64,000 nt of DNA from MWEH01 sp035409945 (GTDB taxonomy: Bacteria; Bacillota; Clostridia; Christensenellales; DTU072), in NCBI GenBank assembly GCA_035409945.1, contig DAONQC010000006.1, positions 1 through 64,000 of the forward strand, given 5' to 3'. The position numbers were made by a program, and so were the translations under genes. Within the stretch, counting starts at the first letter, position 1, and the number at the start of each line of letters is the position of its first letter. Of the stretch, positions 54,668-62,446 are shown in pieces. Under the pieces are notes generated by a model. The model ran no database searches. It worked only from the letters and a program-made list of their open reading frames with translations, and was not told the origin of the DNA.

Positions 54668-56071
54668 ATGAATATTGACAAATTGAAAAACATAGTAGTT
54701 AATACTGCTAAAAAAGAGAACGTAACGGTGCAAGAAGTCTGGGACAAATATTTTTTTGACCAATTTTTAGTACGATTATCACAAAGCGAATATAAAGCCA
54801 ATTTCATATTAAAAGGAGGTTTTTTGCTCGAAAATATTGTTGGTATAAAAAACAGAACTACGCTCGATTTGGATTTTAGTTATAGACTAGCAAAAATTAA
54901 TAAAGAAGATTTACAACATAAAATATCGACAATTATAGCTGAAGATGTGAAAGATCAGATAAGCTTCGAACTGAGAGATATCAAAAGTATTAATGAAGAA
55001 GGCAAATATGGAGGGTTTAGAATAAGAATTGATGGCAACACTGGGAATATAAGAAAAACATTTTCAATAGATGTTGTTAGTGGCGATATTATAACTCCTT
55101 ATCCACAGCTTTTAGAGTATAAGACTGATATAAGGCAACAGACAATAAAGGTATATAGTTATAATAAGGAGACAATTTTGGCTGAAAAATTCCAAACAGT
55201 TATCAGTAGAGGAATTAACAACACTAGGATGAAAGATTTTTATGACATATGCATGCTAACTAATGACAAGAGTTTAGACAGAGAACTGTTGCATGATGTG
55301 TTAATTAATACATTTGAAAACAGGAAGACAAGCATCAAAGCAAGTGATATAGAGCCAGTAATTAGTGATATTATTAATTCTAAGCTATTAGAAAGACAGT
55401 TTAATGAGTATGTGCGTAAGGCGCAATTTGCTCGCGATTTAGAATATTCTAATGTTATAGATGCATTGGTTATAGCATTTAAATCGATTAAGTATATAAA
55501 AGAGATTAAGCTCAAGATAAAATCTTTGTTGATTATTAGACAGGGTGAAACGGAACAGAGTATAGCTGGTGGATGGTTTGATTCTCGGTTAACTCAAAGC
55601 GGTGTAACACAAATTACTCGTCTAAAGGATGAGATTTCAGAAAAAATTAAGGATTTAGAAGAAGTTTATATATTGTCCAGCGACTTAAATAGAGCAAGAG
55701 AAACAGTTAAGATATTATTCAATGATAAATATCCAATTAAGTATGACCAAAGGCTTCGTGAGAGTAATGATGCTCACTTAACAAGTCTTGACGTAGATGC
55801 CACCAAAACGAAACATCATAATGAGCAGTTAGACAAAATAGAATTTGGAGAAAACTATCCTAACGAGGAATCGGCCGAAGGATACTATAATCGAGTTTAT
55901 GATTGTTTTTTAGGAATCAATGAGCAATATCAAAACAAGAATGTGGTTATCGTAACTCACGAAGGCGCGTATGGTATTATAAAATCTATAATTAATGGGA
56001 CAGTATGGTCCAGTAAACAAAGGTATGTGCTGGGATGTTCAGAAGTTTTCGCATACCAAGTTCAGCCATGA
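54668..56071 (+). CDS. AbiEii-type toxin fused to a histidine-phosphatase-like domain with mutated active site
   Basis: 467 residues. N-terminal about 280 residues are an AbiEii nucleotidyltransferase: FILKGGFLLEN (about 48), TTLDLDFS (about 62), and ILAEKFQTVISRGINNTRMKDFYD (split about 171-194). From about 287 an in-frame histidine phosphatase/phosphoglycerate-mutase fold follows: LLIIRQGETEQS where RHGE is expected, LTQSGVTQ, SSDLNRARETV, and VTHEGAYG (about 427) with the second His kept. The catalytic His is Gln (CAG, about 291). ATG 54668 with GGAG is preferred to 54632. No stop or clear restart separates the two parts. Confidence 0.8.
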   Translation: MNIDKLKNIVVNTAKKENVTVQEVWDKYFFDQFLVRLSQSEYKANFILKGGFLLENIVGIKNRTTLDLDFSYRLAKINKEDLQHKISTIIAEDVKDQISFELRDIKSINEEGKYGGFRIRIDGNTGNIRKTFSIDVVSGDIITPYPQLLEYKTDIRQQTIKVYSYNKETILAEKFQTVISRGINNTRMKDFYDICMLTNDKSLDRELLHDVLINTFENRKTSIKASDIEPVISDIINSKLLERQFNEYVRKAQFARDLEYSNVIDALVIAFKSIKYIKEIKLKIKSLLIIRQGETEQSIAGGWFDSRLTQSGVTQITRLKDEISEKIKDLEEVYILSSDLNRARETVKILFNDKYPIKYDQRLRESNDAHLTSLDVDATKTKHHNEQLDKIEFGENYPNEESAEGYYNRVYDCFLGINEQYQNKNVVIVTHEGAYGIIKSIINGTVWSSKQRYVLGCSEVFAYQVQP

Positions 56072-56553
56072 TGAGTTTAATATCTGTTGCAATGACCTAA
56101 CAATTTTTAACTTATTGCTTATTAAACGATATATTATTCATTTGCTATTAAATAGTTATTGTCTTGCAAAATCATATATTGGTTATGACAAAAGATTGCG
56201 AGAAATATAAGTATGCATAAATATGCCAAAATTTAGCATTAGTAGTTGTTATATTAGCCCAGCTTTGTTGTATTGTACTATTTGTTTGTTAGCAATAGAT
56301 GGCTAAAAACATAAGTGTTTAGATGGTTTTGAGTAAAGAGTTTGTTTATTAATCGCTATTAAGGACGAGCGACCGAAATTTACTAAAATCTTAAAACGTA
56401 CGAAAAAATGGCAGGCTTTTTAGAGCTTAAAATGGCTGAAAGGGCGCATAGGTATCGCGCGTTTTGGCTTTTTCGTATTTTACAACTGTCAAATTATTAG
56501 CGTTAATAAAAGGCGATTAATTTCTTTTTTTTGATTTTACACAAATATTACAA
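56072..56553. other. Intergenic region upstream of pstS
   Basis: No gene found. It holds a 9-bp inverted repeat TACGAAAAA (56399-56407)/TTTTTCGTA (56469-56477) around a GC-richer stretch, and a TTTACA/ATTACA pair (56536 and 56547, 11-bp period) that loosely fits a PhoB/PhoP box. Confidence 0.4.
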
Positions 56554-56587
56554 GAGCTTTACCAATGTTGGTGGAAGCTTTTTTTCG
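56554..56587 (+). terminator. Hairpin with T run directly before pstS
   Basis: AGCTTTACCAA/TTGGTGGAAGCT stem with small bulge, loop TG, then TTTTTTT. It ends about 42 bases before the pstS ATG, so it is either a terminator for upstream transcription or a leader attenuator. Confidence 0.65.
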
Positions 56588-56628
56588 TTGTGAGATAGAA
56601 TGAAAGCAGAATCAATAGGAGGTTTAAT

Positions 56629-57552
56629 ATGAAAAAACAAGTTAAAATTATTATGGTAGTATTATGTATCTGTGCTTTAGTTGGCACCATAGCCATAGGC
56701 CTAGCTGGATGCAAAAAAGATGCAGAAAAAGATATCACAGTCATATCAAGAGAAGATGGAAGTGGTACACGAGATGCGTTTGACAGTCTCATTAAAAAAG
56801 ACGGTGCAAGTTTGGTAAAAGATGCAAATGGAAAGAAATATACAACAAGCCCATTTGTTAAAAGTATTGAAATGCTAAGCAAAACTGGTGATGTTAAAAC
56901 TAAAGTCTCATCTACCAAAACAGCTATTGGATATATATCCTTAGGTTCTTTAGATAATACAGTTAAGGCATTAACCATTAACGGTGTAGTTGCAAGTTCT
57001 GAAAATGTATTAAATGGAACATATTTATTAAAGCGCCCGTTCGTTATAGTTACTTCAAATAGTACTACATTAACCGCAGCAACAGATGACTTTGTTAAAT
57101 ATCTAAAAAGTTCACAAGCCCAAATCATAGTTAAAGGACAAAAGTATGTAGAGCAAGCATCTACTACAGCCTACACAGCACCTGCTACGGCAGTATCTGG
57201 AACTATATACATAAAGGGCTCGACGTCAGTTGATCCATTAATGGATAAGTTAATTGCAGACTATCAAAAAATAGGTGGAGCAAAAGTCAGTGGCATAGAG
57301 TTTGAAAAAGACGCACAAGGATCATCTCACGGTATAACCGCAGCAAAAGAGGATACTACGGGTAATGTGATTGGTATGTCATCTTCAGCTATAAAAACAG
57401 CAGACGCAGGTAGCTTAAGCCAATTCAATATTGCATTAGATGCAGTTGCGGTAATAGTGCATAAGGATAACGGCATACAGAATGTAACAATAGAACAATT
57501 ATTTGATATCTACACTGGTGCTATAACGAAGTTCTCACAGATTACTGCATAA
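56629..57552 (+). CDS. pstS: Phosphate-binding lipoprotein PstS, apparently circularly permuted
   Basis: 307 residues. Lipobox LAGC (Cys about 28). The order of PstS motifs is reversed: VISREDGSGTRDAF (about 37), IGYISLGSLDNTVKAL (about 102) and RPFVIVTS (normally the second half) come first, then IYIKGSTSVDPLMDKL (about 192), GSSHGITAAKE, GMSSSAI and IALDAVAVIVHKDN...QLFDIYTGAI (normally the first half). All phosphate-contact motifs are present once, so the protein is probably functional. It delivers phosphate to PstCA. RBS ATAGGAGG. Confidence 0.88.
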   Translation: MKKQVKIIMVVLCICALVGTIAIGLAGCKKDAEKDITVISREDGSGTRDAFDSLIKKDGASLVKDANGKKYTTSPFVKSIEMLSKTGDVKTKVSSTKTAIGYISLGSLDNTVKALTINGVVASSENVLNGTYLLKRPFVIVTSNSTTLTAATDDFVKYLKSSQAQIIVKGQKYVEQASTTAYTAPATAVSGTIYIKGSTSVDPLMDKLIADYQKIGGAKVSGIEFEKDAQGSSHGITAAKEDTTGNVIGMSSSAIKTADAGSLSQFNIALDAVAVIVHKDNGIQNVTIEQLFDIYTGAITKFSQITA

Positions 57553-57590
57553 GGATGAGGTTACTCCTTAACGGGAATTATTAAAACAAC

Positions 57591-57623
57591 ACCTAGCACT
57601 TGTTATTTAGACAGGTGCTAGGT
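57591..57623 (+). terminator. Intercistronic hairpin between pstS and pstCA
   Basis: Perfect 9-bp stem ACCTAGCAC (57591-57599)/GTGCTAGGT (57615-57623) with no T run after it. Likely an mRNA-stabilising or processing hairpin raising pstS over pstCA. Confidence 0.6.
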
Positions 57624-57653
57624 AGGTTCATTAAAGATGTAGGGAGGGCTTTG

Positions 57654-57665
57654 ATGAACGACTAA
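57654..57665 (+). other. Three-codon leader ORF before pstCA
   Basis: ATG-AAC-GAC-TAA with an excellent GGGAGGG site; the pstCA ATG (57675) is nine bases after its stop and has no site of its own. Confidence 0.4.
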
Positions 57666-57674
57666 CTAGATAGA

Positions 57675-59627
57675 ATGAATCAAGAAAAGACAGATAAAGT
57701 AAATTTAAAAATTAATAAAGAATTAGGGATGAAGATTTTGTTTGGGATAGCAGCGTGTGTTGCTATATTAGCCACAATAACTATCTTCATCTTTTTATTT
57801 ATAAAAGGCGTCCCCGCGATTAGAAGAATTGGCTTGGGAAACTTTTTATTTGGTCAAACCTGGCGACCAGATACGCATGATACATATGAAGGTGAGATAT
57901 CTGGGATTTATGGGATATTCCCTATGATTATAGGGACTTTGTATGCTACGGTAGGAGCTGTAATAATTGGTGGAATATTAGGATTTTTTACTGCTGTATT
58001 TCTATCAAGGTTCTGCCCGCCAAAAATAAAGCCAATTTTAACCCAGCTTGTGAATTTGCTTGCAGGGATTCCTTCAGTTGTGTATGGATTTTTTGGCATG
58101 CAACTATTACTTCCTCTACTTGGAGAAGTTTCGCCAAACGGCTCAGGTTCTGGGATTTTAGCGGTATCTATCATATTAGGTGTTATGATTTTACCTACCA
58201 TTGTTGCACTCTCAAAAACTTCTATCGATGCAGTCCCTGAAGCATATTATACTGGTGCTCGTGCAATAGGTGATAGCCATGCAGGAGCGGTGTTTGGAGC
58301 AGTGGTTCCAGCAGCAAAGTCTGGTATAGCGGCAAGCTTTATTTTAGGGATAGGCAGGGCTGTCGGAGAGACTATGGCGGTTATCATGCTTGCTGGAAAT
58401 AACCCAGTTATCCCTACAACGCTATTTTCATCCTTTAGAACAATGACAGCTAATGTTGTTCTGGAAATGGGCTATGCAGGTGAATTACAACTTGGTGCAT
58501 TAATAGCAACTGGGTGTATATTATTTTTCTTTGTGTTAGTAATTAACACACTCTTCGGATTAATACGCGGAAGCTCTGAAAAAGTCGAAGGGAAAAACAA
58601 GCTAGGTTTGTTTATCAAAAAGATACAGAGAAAAAGGTCAACTAACAACCTCTCTGATTTAGCAAGTAACATATCTGAAAATCGAGTCGATAACATTAAA
58701 AAAGAATCTAAATTCAAGCAAGTTATGAAGGGCGTAAAAAGAGATATACAGCGATTTAGAGAGGGGTTTCAATCTTTATTAAACCGTAGGAACAAGGTGA
58801 TTATTCAGATAAAGACGATACTTTGTTATGTTTGTACTATAGTGGCTGTAACTGCACTTATTACTATTGTGGTATTTATATTTGTGAAAGGAGTGCCGAA
58901 TATTACTTGGGACTTGATAAGCCGCAATTTTAGTTATGGTGAAGATCCAACCATAATGCCATCTATAGTTGTTACCATAATGCTGATAGCTTTAAGTATG
59001 GTAATAGCTTTACCTTTAGGTATTTGCACAGCGGTCTTTTTATCAGAATATACTAAAAAAGGCAATAAATTTATTAAGATAATACGTGGTGCACTAGAAA
59101 TATTATCGGGCATCCCTTCCATCGTTTATGGACTGTTCGGTATGGTCTTTTTCTGTGTAATGCTGAAGCTTGGAACTAGTGTTCTTGCCGGTTCGTTGAC
59201 GGTAGCGATTATGATAATACCAGTTATATGTCGCTCAACTGAAGAGAGCTTAAAGATGGTACCACAAAGTTATCGAGAAGGTAGTTTTGCGCTTGGCGCC
59301 GGTAAGGCTAGAACTATTTTTAAAGTTGTTATACCTTCTGCTATGCCAGGCATTTTAGCTGCTACCATATTAGCGGTTGGGAGGGTTATAAGCGAGTCTG
59401 CGCCGCTAATGTTCACTATGGGCGCATCGCTTAAAGGAGTTCCTCGAACCGGTTACTTAGGTAGTGGGACATCTTTAGCTGTTGCATTATATATATTAGC
59501 AGGGGAAGGATTGTACATAAAAGAAGCTTATGCGACTGCCTGTGTGCTCATATTAATAATACTTACACTCAACATATTATCAACACTGCTCGTCAGCAGA
59601 CTGCAAAAGAAGTTCGTTGGAAAATAA
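57675..59627 (+). CDS. pstCA: PstC-PstA fused phosphate ABC permease
   Basis: 650 residues. The first half (about 1-305) is PstC: membrane helices, LLAGIPSVVYGFFGMQ (about 130), and EAYYTGARAIGDS...GRAVGETMAV coupling region. A charged cytoplasmic linker (about 305-370) follows. The second half (about 375-650) is PstA: LEILSGIPSIVYGLFGMV (about 475), EGSFALGAGKARTIFKVVIP and GRVISESAPLMF. Both halves keep the EAA-type loop that docks on PstB. Fusion of the two permeases into one chain is unusual but known in some Firmicutes. The 3' end is echoed downstream. Confidence 0.93.
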   Translation: MNQEKTDKVNLKINKELGMKILFGIAACVAILATITIFIFLFIKGVPAIRRIGLGNFLFGQTWRPDTHDTYEGEISGIYGIFPMIIGTLYATVGAVIIGGILGFFTAVFLSRFCPPKIKPILTQLVNLLAGIPSVVYGFFGMQLLLPLLGEVSPNGSGSGILAVSIILGVMILPTIVALSKTSIDAVPEAYYTGARAIGDSHAGAVFGAVVPAAKSGIAASFILGIGRAVGETMAVIMLAGNNPVIPTTLFSSFRTMTANVVLEMGYAGELQLGALIATGCILFFFVLVINTLFGLIRGSSEKVEGKNKLGLFIKKIQRKRSTNNLSDLASNISENRVDNIKKESKFKQVMKGVKRDIQRFREGFQSLLNRRNKVIIQIKTILCYVCTIVAVTALITIVVFIFVKGVPNITWDLISRNFSYGEDPTIMPSIVVTIMLIALSMVIALPLGICTAVFLSEYTKKGNKFIKIIRGALEILSGIPSIVYGLFGMVFFCVMLKLGTSVLAGSLTVAIMIIPVICRSTEESLKMVPQSYREGSFALGAGKARTIFKVVIPSAMPGILAATILAVGRVISESAPLMFTMGASLKGVPRTGYLGSGTSLAVALYILAGEGLYIKEAYATACVLILIILTLNILSTLLVSRLQKKFVGK

Positions 59628-59779
59628 TGAGATGTTTGCAAATAAATGATAAAAACAATCTAGCGAATGGCAAAAGCAATACCAACACTACTTGCGGGCT
59701 CGTCTGAAAAAGAAGTTTGTTGGGAAATAATAGGGAATACAGAAGTGTTAATAATTAATCTAGTTAATGGTAACGAAGG
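59579..59779 (+). repeat. Gene-end echo: pstCA 3' end plus gap, duplicated once (about 101 bp)
   Basis: Unit 1 (59579-59680) runs through the stop; unit 2 (59681 onward) repeats CAACACTACTTGCGGGCTCG...AAAGAAGTTTGTTGGGAAAT and even AATCTAGTTAATGGTAA versus AATCTAGCGAATGGCAA. Unit 2 runs into the pstB ribosome site, so that site arose in the copied DNA. Confidence 0.85.
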
Positions 59780-59787
59780 AGAAAATT

Positions 59788-60594
59788 TTGAAAAATAAAA
59801 AAAGAAAAAATCAAAATAATCTATTAGATGAGAAGAAAATATTAAACGGCAATATAGAAATTAAAAATGCAAATCTTTGGTACGGTGAATTTCAGGCCTT
59901 AAAAAACATAACAATGAACATCCCTGAGAAAAAGGTAACTGCTTTCATTGGCCCCTCTGGCTGTGGAAAAACCACTCTTTTAAAGTGTTTAAATAGGATG
60001 AATGAGTTAATCCCTGGCTGTAGAACGGAAGGTGATTTTAGGATCGGTGGTGTAGATATATATAATGGAATTGATGTAAATCTGCTTCGTAAGGATGTAG
60101 GTATGGTTTTTCAAAAACCTAATCCATTTGCTATGAGCTTATATGATAACATTTCATATGGGCCTAGGACGCACGGTATAAAATCTAAGTCAGCTTTAGA
60201 TAATATTGTAGAAACTAGTCTTAAGCAAGCAGCAATGTGGGAAGAAGTAAAAGATAGATTGCATAAATCTGCTCTGGGGCTGTCAGGCGGGCAACAACAA
60301 CGGTTATGCATTGCAAGAGCCCTGGCTGTCCAGCCGAAAATACTTTTAATGGACGAGCCAACTAGTGCGCTAGATCCTATCTCTACTGGAAAAATAGAAG
60401 AACTTATGGAGATATTAAAAACAGATTACACCATTGTAATAGTTACTCATAATATGCAACAAGCAACTAGAATTGCAGATGAAACTGCTTTTTTACTACT
60501 AGGAGACCTTGTTGAACATGGTAAAACCGAAGATGTATTTAATACACCAAAAGACCTGCGCACAGAAAATTATATCACTGGAAGATTTGGTTAA
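59788..60594 (+). CDS. pstB: Phosphate ABC transporter ATPase
   Basis: 268 residues. Walker A GPSGCGKTT, LNRMNELIPGCRTEG (PstB hallmark), Q-loop MVFQKPNPFAMSLYDNISYGPR, signature LSGGQQQRL, Walker B LLMDEPTSALDPIST and H-loop VTHNMQQA. Powers phosphate uptake through PstCA. TTG 59788 is preferred over ATG 59767 because CGAAGGAG falls inside the longer version, correctly spaced for the TTG. The Lys/Asn-rich N-terminus of about 25 residues is extra. Confidence 0.95.
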   Translation: MKNKKRKNQNNLLDEKKILNGNIEIKNANLWYGEFQALKNITMNIPEKKVTAFIGPSGCGKTTLLKCLNRMNELIPGCRTEGDFRIGGVDIYNGIDVNLLRKDVGMVFQKPNPFAMSLYDNISYGPRTHGIKSKSALDNIVETSLKQAAMWEEVKDRLHKSALGLSGGQQQRLCIARALAVQPKILLMDEPTSALDPISTGKIEELMEILKTDYTIVIVTHNMQQATRIADETAFLLLGDLVEHGKTEDVFNTPKDLRTENYITGRFG

Positions 60595-60643
60595 TAAAAA
60601 TATAACTGAATATGTTTTTAGGAATAGGAGGTATTAGGGTATA

Positions 60644-61303
60644 ATGGGAATAAGGAATAGATATGAATCTGAACTCAAATTAGTCTTTAACAAAATGATA
60701 GACATGTGTAGAGCAGTGGAGAACGCTATAGAAAAATCAATCAATGCTTTGGTACTTAGGGATAGAGATTTAGCAAAGGAAGTAATACAAGAAGACCAAT
60801 ATATAGATGATTTAGAAAGGGATATAGAGAGGGACTGCTTAAAAATTTTGTTACTTGAACATCCTGTTGCAAGCGATTTTAGAGATATCTCCGCTGCACT
60901 CAAGATGATTACTGATTTAGAACGGATTGCAGACCAGGCCGCTGATATATCAAGCATATCTTTGCAGTTTGGCGATGAGGAGTATATAAAGAAATTAGAG
61001 CATATACCGATTATGGCGAGGCTTACTCAGTCAATGTTGCATGACGGCATACAAAGTTATATAAATAAAGATTTAGCAGTTGCGAGGTCGCTAGATAAGC
61101 GGGATGACGAAGTCGATGAGCTTTTCGAAACGATAAAAAAAGAGTTGGTCGAAATAATCAAAAAAGATACAGATACAGCAGATCAAGCCTTGTTGCTTAT
61201 GATGATTGCGAAGTATCTAGAGCGTATCGGTGACCATGCTGTCAATGTAGGTGAGTGGGTTGAGTATGCTATCGCTGGGTACAGAAAAACAGGGGTTGTT
61301 TAA
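60644..61303 (+). CDS. phoU: Phosphate transport regulator PhoU
   Basis: 219 residues, two PhoU three-helix repeats with the metal-binding EDQYIDDLERDIERDCLKILL (split about 46-66) and DKRDDEVDELFETI (about 145) motifs, plus KYLERIGDHAVNVGEW near the end. It signals between the Pst transporter and PhoR to repress the Pho response when phosphate is plentiful. Directly follows pstB. Confidence 0.95.
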   Translation: MGIRNRYESELKLVFNKMIDMCRAVENAIEKSINALVLRDRDLAKEVIQEDQYIDDLERDIERDCLKILLLEHPVASDFRDISAALKMITDLERIADQAADISSISLQFGDEEYIKKLEHIPIMARLTQSMLHDGIQSYINKDLAVARSLDKRDDEVDELFETIKKELVEIIKKDTDTADQALLLMMIAKYLERIGDHAVNVGEWVEYAIAGYRKTGVV

Positions 61304-61466
61304 CAGCTAATTATATATTTAAGCAGCCGAATAACAATCTTGTTTGAGAAATTGTCGCAGTTACAAATAATAACCAAATGTTAATTATAGGATACAATAA
61401 AATACTAAAAGGTAGCCTAAATCAATAATATAATAATACTTTATAGGATGAGAAAGAGAGGGGTGC

Positions 61467-62141
61467 ATGGAGAACAAACAACTAATATATGCAGTCGATG
61501 ATGAAAAGTCAATAAGAGATCTTTATGATTGCGCGCTAGCAAGTTCAGGGTTTGCAGTTAAATGTTTTGAAAACGCAGAGACGTTATTTAAAGCAATTGA
61601 AGAACAAAAGCCAGATATGTGTCTACTAGATATTATGCTAGATGGAATGGATGGATATGAAATCCTTTTTAAACTTAGAGCTGAAAGCGAAACCTCTAAT
61701 ATTCCAGTGATTTTAGTATCCGCAAAAGGAGAAGAAATTAGCAAGGTAAAAGGCTTGAATTTAGGTGCTGATGATTACATTGAAAAGCCATTTGGCATTA
61801 TGGAACTTGTGGCAAGGATAAATGCTAATTTAAGAAGAGTGGTTACAAAAACTGTTTCCAAAATACAATATAAAGATATATTCATTAACGATGCTGCTCA
61901 CGAAATCAGTATTGCAGATAATGTTGTGGAACTAACGTTGAAGGAATATGAGTTACTGAAACATCTAGTCGCAAACGCTGAAAATGTTGTGACAAGAGAA
62001 GATTTATTAAATACAGTTTGGGGGCCGAATTACGGAGAGACAAGAACATTGGACATGCATATTGCTTCGCTTAGAAAAGCTCTATCTGATTCCGAGACGC
62101 AAATTAACACTATTAGAGGCGTAGGGTACTTGTTAAAATAA
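61467..62141 (+). CDS. phoB: PhoB-type response regulator
   Basis: 224 residues. Receiver domain with acidic pocket (DDEK, about 11), phospho-acceptor in LLDIMLDGMDGYE (Asp about 54) and Lys in DDYIEKPFG (about 104); C-terminal OmpR-type winged helix (about 130-224: LTLKEYELLKHLV..., RTLDMHIASLRKAL). It activates Pho genes when phosphorylated. ATG with GAGAGGGG. The end (GVGYLLK) is the seed of the repeat array that follows. Confidence 0.92.
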   Translation: MENKQLIYAVDDEKSIRDLYDCALASSGFAVKCFENAETLFKAIEEQKPDMCLLDIMLDGMDGYEILFKLRAESETSNIPVILVSAKGEEISKVKGLNLGADDYIEKPFGIMELVARINANLRRVVTKTVSKIQYKDIFINDAAHEISIADNVVELTLKEYELLKHLVANAENVVTREDLLNTVWGPNYGETRTLDMHIASLRKALSDSETQINTIRGVGYLLK

Positions 62142-62440
62142 AGGCTTGTTTAGACAACCGCCCAGGTGCGACAAACTAATATGTGTGGGAGTTGTTTGTT
62201 AAAACAAAGGCTTGCTTATACAATAGCCCTGAGTACAACAAACCAATGCGTGTAGGTGCTTTTTAAAATAAGACTTGCCTAGACAATTCTGGATGTGGTA
62301 AATGAAATGCACGTGGGTTACTTGTTGGAAGAACTTGCCTCTAAAATGGAGCCGATTCGACAAATGAAATATGATAGGCAACTTGGTGAAATAAAGGCTT
62401 ACCTATACTATGATTGTCATGCAATCTATATAAAGATGAA
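62121..62440 (+). repeat. Gene-end echo: five tandem units (61-67 bp) built on the phoB 3' end
   Basis: Units start at 62121 (gene end), 62185, 62252, 62313 and 62374, each like GTRGGTTACTTGTTAAAATA followed by a GGCTTGCCTAGACA-like stretch. Several still encode VGYLL-like peptides. They fill the whole phoB-phoR gap and the last unit reaches the phoR start. Confidence 0.88.
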
Positions 62441-62446
62441 ATAGAA

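Noticed and set aside
55096..55108. TTATCCACA, a perfect DnaA box
   Set aside because: Single copy within the AbiEii coding sequence; no cluster of boxes, so no evidence for an origin.
56536..56552. PhoB/PhoP box before pstS
   Set aside because: Only two imperfect TTTACA/ATTACA repeats and no promoter at the right distance; too weak to call.
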